Program-made: the position numbers and the translations under genes | In this document: positions 58,920 through 64,000 of the stretch, one piece after another | How the letters are laid out: every line of letters begins with the position of its first letter | Numbering within the stretch: the first letter of the stretch is position 1 | Notes under the pieces: model-generated | Database searches by the model: none | Told to the model about the DNA's origin: nothing | What the model saw: only the letters and a program-made list of their open reading frames with translations | DNA from: an uncultured Clostridia bacterium | GTDB taxonomy: Bacteria; Bacillota; Clostridia; Christensenellales; UBA1242 | Assembly: GCA_934747255.1 (NCBI GenBank) | Contig: CAKVGH010000001.1 | Location: 124,001-188,000, forward strand | DNA: 64,000 bases | Direction of reading: 5' to 3'

Positions 58920-60116
58920 CTACATTTCATAGTCATCATGTCTAGAATTTTCATATTCGCTTTTCTTTCTCAAATATTCAAGGTGGTCACAGTAAGCTTT
59001 GAAATTATCCATTTCTTGCTGTTCAACTTTGGCATAATATTCCAAACAATCAAGTAAATAATCCAATTGTTTTGCACGCATTTTCTTTTCAAAATATCTT
59101 TGCCTTGAATTAAATTCTTCTTGGTTTCTAGTTCTATCTCTAAGCCTTCCAATTTGCATGGCAATTTCAATATTTTTATTTCCAAGTCTTCTAAACATAT
59201 CTTCATTATATTTGTTTGAAATTGCATAATCTCGTTCACTTTGCCACTCATTAAGTTCACATAGTTTATCCTGAAAATTACAATAACTTTTGTAAGTTTG
59301 ATTATTCCCACAAAGCAAAAATTCGGTTATATTATCCACTTGCTTTTTCAGTTCTAGCATGTTTTCACTATCATAGGAAATGCGTCCAAATTTTGGCATT
59401 TGGTCATATAGATTTAACATAGTATGTTTTGCTTTTTTAGTTAATTTAAACGGGCTTAAATCAATGTTATATCTTTCAATTAAGTCTTTTCTTGCTTTAA
59501 CTATTTCTGCTGTTGCATTGGTTAATTTCTGCTCGAAAATTCGCTTACTATCTATTAAAACTTGTTTTGGTATAGTGCCATTGTGATAACTTAGTTTTCC
59601 ACCATTTTTATAATATTCGGGTTGTTTCTCAAAAAATGAAATATGGATATGTTTGTTATCCGTATTTTCGTGCAGTCCTGCATACCAAATAATGTTATCT
59701 TTATTTAGTCCATCACGAGTAAAAAATTTAGGAAGTTCGGACTTTACAAAGCTAAAAGCTTGCTCATAATCTCTACAATATTTTTCTCCAAAATCTTCTC
59801 TAAAAGATATAACACAATCCCAAATACAACTTTGTGTTGTTCTTAACATTTCTTTTAATTCTTTCTTTTGTTTATCATTTAGCAATCCATTTTGATTAAA
59901 AGCACCACAAGATTTTTCGTTGTTTCCAACATATTCAGTAAAATCTTTTGGAAGTTTATTGTTAGCACCAGTATCAACATAACTCACATAGTTATATGAA
60001 GAATTGCAACTCAAAAAATCTCGTTTTTTAATTTTATCAGCTTGTGTGGTGGCATTGTATTTCTCTTTGGGTTTATAGTAAAAGCATTTAAAATCCACAT
60101 TGTCCTTAACTGCCAT
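58920..60116 (-). CDS. MobL-type relaxase
   Basis: The 398-residue protein has the relaxase histidine motif as WYAGLHENTDNKHIHISFFE (His149, His156, His158) and an upstream active-site region with several Tyr (CFYYKPKEKY, YNYVSYVDTG). The middle and C-terminus are long basic helices, likely coiled coil. Relaxases of this kind nick the origin of transfer and pilot single-stranded DNA into a recipient. No coupling protein or type IV secretion genes are visible, so the element would be mobilizable rather than self-transmissible. It overlaps the accessory gene upstream by 11 bases. Confidence 0.85.
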   Translation of the reverse strand: MAVKDNVDFKCFYYKPKEKYNATTQADKIKKRDFLSCNSSYNYVSYVDTGANNKLPKDFTEYVGNNEKSCGAFNQNGLLNDKQKKELKEMLRTTQSCIWDCVISFREDFGEKYCRDYEQAFSFVKSELPKFFTRDGLNKDNIIWYAGLHENTDNKHIHISFFEKQPEYYKNGGKLSYHNGTIPKQVLIDSKRIFEQKLTNATAEIVKARKDLIERYNIDLSPFKLTKKAKHTMLNLYDQMPKFGRISYDSENMLELKKQVDNITEFLLCGNNQTYKSYCNFQDKLCELNEWQSERDYAISNKYNEDMFRRLGNKNIEIAMQIGRLRDRTRNQEEFNSRQRYFEKKMRAKQLDYLLDCLEYYAKVEQQEMDNFKAYCDHLEYLRKKSEYENSRHDDYEM

Positions 60117-60339
60117 ATTTATTTACCTTTTCATAAATTGAATTTGTCTTATCTTCAATATTGTATAATTTATCTATAATTTCATCTTCTTTATTTTCTC
60201 TAAATACAACTTGTCTTAATAAGTTGTTTAAGAAAGCATTGTAAGATGTAAATTTGGATTCGTTAAACATTTCTTGTAATTTGTCTAACAAGTTTTTATC
60301 TCTAATTCGTAGCATTGTTTCATTGTTTAATATTTGCAT
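60106..60339 (-). CDS. Relaxosome accessory protein (MobC-like, RHH type)
   Basis: The 77-residue protein reads NNETMLRIRDKNLLDKLQEM then SYNAFLNNLLRQVVF, a ribbon-helix-helix-like DNA-binding unit. An acidic/coiled C-terminal helix (DKLYNIEDKTNSIYEKVNKY) follows. Its end overlaps the relaxase start, so the two are translationally coupled. Small DNA-binding proteins in this position help the relaxase open the origin. Assignment rests on size, fold pattern and position. Confidence 0.7.
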   Translation of the reverse strand: MQILNNETMLRIRDKNLLDKLQEMFNESKFTSYNAFLNNLLRQVVFRENKEDEIIDKLYNIEDKTNSIYEKVNKYGS

Positions 60340-60372
60340 AAATTCTCCTAGTTTTTGAATTTAAAGGGCAAC

Positions 60373-60403
60373 AAAAAAACAGCCCAGGTTAAAAGCTGTT
60401 TTT
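60373..60403 (-). terminator. Terminator after the sigma-like gene
   Basis: AAAACAGC pairs with GCTGTTTT and, on the minus strand, a T run follows directly after the stop of the 60404 gene. Confidence 0.75.
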
Positions 60404-61195
60404 CTATTTAAAAAATTTATTTATGTTTCTAATTATACTTTCTATATTTTCTTTATTGATTAAGTCATCTGGAATAGTGAATGTTTTATTAGTGCTATTA
60501 TCAGGGTTTAGTTGTTCAAGAGTTTGTTTTACAACTCTATTTGCTTTTGAAAATTTATCTTTATATTCAATATCTTTATTTAGAATTGTGGATTTTTTGA
60601 AAACTTGAGTTAATAATTTTGATATTCCCAATACATTCCCATTCATTATATATCCACTGATTTCTTCTGATGTCAAAGATTGTGCTATTCTCTTCACATC
60701 TTGCATTTCTCTTTTGAAATACTCTTTATAATAATCAGTTTGTGTAAATTCTTTATCACAATTAAAGTGATAAACCAAATCATCTCGAATGGTGCTTAAC
60801 AATTGAGATAATGCACTTTCGGTTATTCCTTTTTCGCAAGCAAGTTGCTTTTGAGATTTTTTCAAAACAAATAAGTCCCAAACTAAGTCATATTTATCCT
60901 TATCTAGATTGCTAACCACTTTCCAAACAATGTTGTAAAACTTTAATTTTTGTTTGCAAATCTTACAATTCATAATTTCATCTTCTTCAGGTGCAGGGAT
61001 AGTTTCTTCAAATGTAACATCTTCACTTTCGCCAGAGTAAACCACTGTATCAAGAGAAATTGTGCGATAGTTATATTCATTTTGACTTCTTTGCCATTTC
61101 TTAGAACTAGACTGCAAAAACAAAGCAACTTCATCGGTTACTTCAAGTTCAATCTTTTGCCTATGAATTCTGTCAAAATACTCAATGACTCTCAA
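60404..61195 (-). CDS. Sigma-factor-like regulator of the mobile element
   Basis: The 263-residue protein starts with TTG, preceded by AAAGGAG. An N-terminal stretch YFDRIHRQKIELEVTDEVAL and a region NYRTISLDTVVYSGESED resemble the sigma-70-like regulators common in Firmicutes integrative elements. A region-4-type helix-turn-helix is visible at KKSQKQLACEKGITESALSQ. The C-terminal 100 residues are helical and specific. Region 2 is not obvious, so it may be a sigma-related DNA-binding regulator instead of a true sigma factor. Confidence 0.55.
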   Translation of the reverse strand: MRVIEYFDRIHRQKIELEVTDEVALFLQSSSKKWQRSQNEYNYRTISLDTVVYSGESEDVTFEETIPAPEEDEIMNCKICKQKLKFYNIVWKVVSNLDKDKYDLVWDLFVLKKSQKQLACEKGITESALSQLLSTIRDDLVYHFNCDKEFTQTDYYKEYFKREMQDVKRIAQSLTSEEISGYIMNGNVLGISKLLTQVFKKSTILNKDIEYKDKFSKANRVVKQTLEQLNPDNSTNKTFTIPDDLINKENIESIIRNINKFFK

Positions 61196-61368
61196 TCAAA
61201 ATTCGCTCCTTTATTCTTTTATATATTTTAGAACAAATGTTTGATTTATGCAAGGTTTCTGTGTCCTATTTTTAGCCCAAGGTAGCTGAAAGGGAAAATT
61301 AGGGATTTCAAATTTTCATTTTTATCATTTTAACATAGAATTTTAGTAATTTATCCCATTCGACAAAA

Positions 61369-62304
61369 CTAGACAGCAAGCATTTTGCCCATTTTGTTCA
61401 TCATATCTGTTTTGTAAGACATCATTGAGTGTGTATATCTTGTAAGAGTTACAACTGGATTTTTATGTCCAAGAATTTCTGACAGGGTTTTAACGTCCAT
61501 ACCAATTTCAATAGCACGAGTTGCGAAAGTATGACGAAGTGAGTGAAAGTTTTTATAACTAATACCAATTTTGCTTAAAATTCTTTCATAAGTTCTTTGA
61601 TATGCCCTTGTTCCAACAATTCCACCAGTGCGAGTTGAAATAACATATTTTGAATTAGATGTTTTCTTAATCTTCTTCAAAATATCCAACAATGCTTTTG
61701 GCAGTGGAATAACTCTGCTTGAATTTTTTGTTTTTGGATTATCTATCACTATTCTAGGCACGCCACTCTCTTTAATTCTGTAGCTCGTTTTTGTAATGCT
61801 CATAATTCCAGTTTGAAAATCTATATCTTCCCAAGTAAGTGCCAATAGTTCTCCAAGTCTAATTCCTGTATAAAGGCAAATCACAATTCCAATGTAATTA
61901 CTTTTGTTTGAAGAAAGGCAATATTTTTCAATTTTTTCTTGCTCGTGTTTTTCAAAAGCCGTAACAGGTTTTTCGGTTGGACTTGGCAACTTTATTTTCT
62001 TTATTTCATCTCTTTGCACTTTATCCAAAGATTTTGCAAGCGCCATACTACCTTTCAAAACATTCACAATCCCAATAACCGAGTTGTTCGCAAGTTTTCC
62101 ATTAGTGTTTAAGTTCCCGTTTTCAAGTTCACTTAAAACAAAGTCTTGAAAAATCTCACCATTTAGGTCATCTAAATCATAATCTCCAAGTTTAGGATTA
62201 ATGTGCTTTTCTATGATGTATTTGTATCGGTCATAGGTTCGCAGTTTTACAGTGTGTTTCGTGTATTTTTCTAGCCATACACTTAGCCATTCTTTAAGTT
62301 TCAT
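61369..62304 (-). CDS. Tyrosine-type site-specific integrase, intact
   Basis: The 311-residue protein has a SAM-like core-binding domain (LKEWLSVWLEKYTKHTVKLR) and a complete catalytic domain. Arg is in YTGIRLGELLALTWEDID, the HxLR box is HSLRHTFATRA, the second His region is LGHKNPVVTL, and the catalytic Tyr is in RYTHSM. It lacks the usual N-terminal AP2-like arm-binding domain. AAGGAGG precedes the ATG. It should catalyse integration and excision of this element; the attachment site is not resolved in the window. Confidence 0.93.
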   Translation of the reverse strand: MKLKEWLSVWLEKYTKHTVKLRTYDRYKYIIEKHINPKLGDYDLDDLNGEIFQDFVLSELENGNLNTNGKLANNSVIGIVNVLKGSMALAKSLDKVQRDEIKKIKLPSPTEKPVTAFEKHEQEKIEKYCLSSNKSNYIGIVICLYTGIRLGELLALTWEDIDFQTGIMSITKTSYRIKESGVPRIVIDNPKTKNSSRVIPLPKALLDILKKIKKTSNSKYVISTRTGGIVGTRAYQRTYERILSKIGISYKNFHSLRHTFATRAIEIGMDVKTLSEILGHKNPVVTLTRYTHSMMSYKTDMMNKMGKMLAV

Positions 62305-62665
62305 ATAAAATTCCTCCTTATTTATTTTAACTTGTAAAGGTTGCCCTTCTATCTTTATAAAGACATCTAAAGTTAAAAAATTAAGGGAGTAAATTCATAT
62401 TTTAAAAATTTCTTAAAATTATTTTTGAAAAACATAATTAAAAGCCACCTATTCTTATGATAAGTGGCTTATTTTGATTATTTAACAAGTTCATTATAAC
62501 ATACTTTATTGAAAATTGTATTAAAATTTATCATTTTCGTAAAAATCGATGTCTTTTATTTGGTTAAATGGCAAAAATTAACATAACTATCATAAGAATA
62601 GAAGGTCTGTTTTAGTTTATATTAAACCACCTAAAATGATTGTCATAAGTGCTTAAAGGAGTCTT
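62305..62665. other. Divergent intergenic region with a 14-bp inverted repeat
   Basis: CTATTCTTATGATA (62449-62462) and its exact reverse complement (62588-62601) lie 125 bases apart. The left copy is inside a smaller hairpin (AAGCCAC with GTGGCTT, 62442-62470). This region lies between the integrase and the methyltransferase genes and may hold both promoters and recombinase or regulator sites. Confidence 0.55.
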
Positions 62666-63835
62666 ATGGCAACAAAATTGATGGATAATGCTAAAAGAAA
62701 CAAAGCAGATGAATTTTATACTCAACTAAATGATATAGAACTTGAATTAAAACACTACAAAGAACAATTTAAAGACAAAGTAGTGTTTTGTAATTGTGAT
62801 GACCCATACGAAAGTAATTTCTTTAAATATTTTGCAATAAACTTTAATCATTTAGGCTTAAAAAAATTAATTGCAACTTGTTATGACAACTCTCCTGTGG
62901 CATATACTCAAATGAACTTTTTTGGAGAAAATAAGTCTGTTGCTAATAAAAATCATCACCCTTATAAAATTGAAATAACCAAAGTTGAAGACTGTAATAA
63001 TGATGGTGCTTTTGATTTGTCAGATGTTGATTATCTATTAAAAAATAAATCAAATACGATGACCCTGTTAAAAGAAAATGGCGATTTTCGTTCAGATGAA
63101 TGTGTTAAATTATTAAAAAAATCTGATATAGTTGTAACAAATCCACCATTTTCACTTTTCAGAGAATATGTTGAACAGCTTATAACTTATAATAAAAAAT
63201 TTATAATTATAGGAAATGTCAATGCAATCTCTTATAAAGAAACCTTTAAGTTAATTAAAGATAATAAATTATGGTTAGGACAAAGCATTCATAGTGGAGA
63301 TAGAGAGTTTCGAGTTCCAGACACATATCCATTAAAAGCGGCTGGTTTTCGTGTTGACGAAAAAGGTATAAAATATATACGTGTAAAAGGTGTAAGATGG
63401 TTTACAAATCTTGATTATAAAGAAAGACATGAAAATTTAATTTTATATAAGAACTATACATCAGATGAATATCCTTTTTATTGCAACTATAAAGCTATCA
63501 ATGTAGATAAAACCACAGATATTCCATATGATTATTTTGGAGAAATAGGTGTACCTATAACTTTTCTTGACAAATATAATCCAGACCAATTTGAAATCAT
63601 TGCTTTAGGAATAGTTGGAAGTATTAATTTTTCTTCTGAAAGAAAGATGGAAATTCTAAAAGATGGAAAGCCTACTGGAAAGTTTACTCTAAACGCAAAA
63701 GGAACGTTGTATAGGAAATACAATTCCGAAAAAGATAAAGTTCCTCCTGCATTTAAAGATGCAGAAACTGGTGAGTTATATTCAAGTATCTATGCAAGGA
63801 TTATAATCAAAAGGAGAACAACAAATGAAAATTGA
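62666..63835 (+). CDS. EcoRI-family adenine-specific DNA methyltransferase
   Basis: This 389-residue enzyme is related to M.EcoRI. It starts ATKLMDNAKRNKADEFYTQL, has FCNCDDPYESNFFKYF near 41-56 (the region of the cofactor motif) and the catalytic motif NPPF at 159-162 in TNPPFSLFREYVEQL. Further family blocks are WLGQSIHSGDREFRVPDTYP and GIKYIRVKGVRWFTNLDY. It should make N6-methyladenine. AAAGGAG precedes the ATG. The gene overlaps the next by 11 bases, so the two form one unit. Confidence 0.9.
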   Translation: MATKLMDNAKRNKADEFYTQLNDIELELKHYKEQFKDKVVFCNCDDPYESNFFKYFAINFNHLGLKKLIATCYDNSPVAYTQMNFFGENKSVANKNHHPYKIEITKVEDCNNDGAFDLSDVDYLLKNKSNTMTLLKENGDFRSDECVKLLKKSDIVVTNPPFSLFREYVEQLITYNKKFIIIGNVNAISYKETFKLIKDNKLWLGQSIHSGDREFRVPDTYPLKAAGFRVDEKGIKYIRVKGVRWFTNLDYKERHENLILYKNYTSDEYPFYCNYKAINVDKTTDIPYDYFGEIGVPITFLDKYNPDQFEIIALGIVGSINFSSERKMEILKDGKPTGKFTLNAKGTLYRKYNSEKDKVPPAFKDAETGELYSSIYARIIIKRRTTNEN

Positions 63836-64000
63836 ATTAAAAGAGATATTGATTAAAGATGTTGCTAAAAATTATATTGATAGCGCTGAAGAAGGTGTTG
63901 TAGGGTTTGATGGTAAATTGAATATTAGACCGAAATACCAAAGAGAATTTGTTTATGATGAGAAAAAGAGAAATGCTGTAATTGAAACAATTTTCAAAGG
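63825..64000 (+). CDS. DUF262-domain protein, start only
   Basis: The gene runs off the right edge. An AAGGAG site lies seven bases before the ATG at 63825, inside the end of the methyltransferase gene. The visible 58 residues contain IRPKYQREFVYDEKKRNAVI, the N-terminal signature of DUF262 (PxYQRxxVW-type) proteins. Coupled to a methyltransferase, it may be the nuclease of a restriction-modification system; the rest of the gene is needed to confirm this. Confidence 0.8.
   Translation, partial: MKIELKEILIKDVAKNYIDSAEEGVVGFDGKLNIRPKYQREFVYDEKKRNAVIETIFK

Overview
The window comes from an AT-rich, low-GC Gram-positive bacterium. It is most likely an uncultured gut member of the Clostridia; this is inferred from gene content and order, since no marker gene here fixes the taxon. 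Supporting signs are mrnC-rlmB-sigH and dnaX-ybaB-recR gene orders as in Bacillus/Clostridium, a CwlD-type amidase, a rubrerythrin, an archaeal-type aspartyl-tRNA synthetase, InlB-type repeats in a giant surface protein, and consensus TTGACA/TATAAT promoters. TGA is a real stop codon here (recR, mrnC), so the standard code applies.

Region 1 (1 to about 45,070) is ordinary chromosome. It holds the 3' end of tex; a recombination/replication/RNA-processing block on the minus strand (recR, ybaB, dnaX, sigH, rlmB, mrnC, a DHH phosphoesterase); cwlD; signal peptidase I; rubrerythrin; a YdjG/YdjI-like membrane-stress pair; comF with a small HTH gene; recD2; aspS; two paralogous unknown HExxH proteins; tspO; a MarR gene with a heterodimeric ABC exporter and a SHOCT protein; a 2,439-residue surface protein with its membrane-anchored partner; an acyl-ACP thioesterase; two PAP2-family proteins; RNase R; a YjjX-type NTPase behind a possible attenuator; a DUF11 protein; a LysR regulator; and a pyrimidine-nucleoside phosphorylase. 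tRNA-Trp and tRNA-Gln lie here. Several first-of-operon genes have a -10 box 5 to 8 bases before the ATG and no Shine-Dalgarno, so leaderless mRNAs look common.

Region 2 (about 45,440 to 46,105) is an RNA cluster: a promoter, a structured RNA with a long hairpin and an H-type pseudoknot, tRNA-Ser(UGA), a terminator, then an unusual tRNA-Thr(GGU).

Region 3 (about 46,105 to the end) is accessory DNA with at least two recombination modules. The first has a TnpX-like large serine recombinase split by a frameshift, a TnpW-like small protein, a relaxosome-type protein and, upstream of it, 14 regularly spaced hairpins (49,474-50,239). Next is a tight five-gene minus-strand operon with a divergent XRE regulator: soluble FtsH-like AAA+ protease, 79-residue YGEDV-repeat protein, WYL regulator, DUF262/DUF1524 (GmrSD-like) nuclease and a Cys-rich mini-protein. 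This is the best candidate for an undescribed defence-type system. Then come KilA-N, a decayed tyrosine integrase with an excisionase-like gene, a MobL-type relaxase with an accessory protein, a sigma-like factor and an intact tyrosine integrase. These look like an integrative mobilizable element, as no type IV secretion genes are visible. The window ends inside a possible restriction-modification pair: an EcoRI-family adenine methyltransferase overlapping a DUF262 gene.
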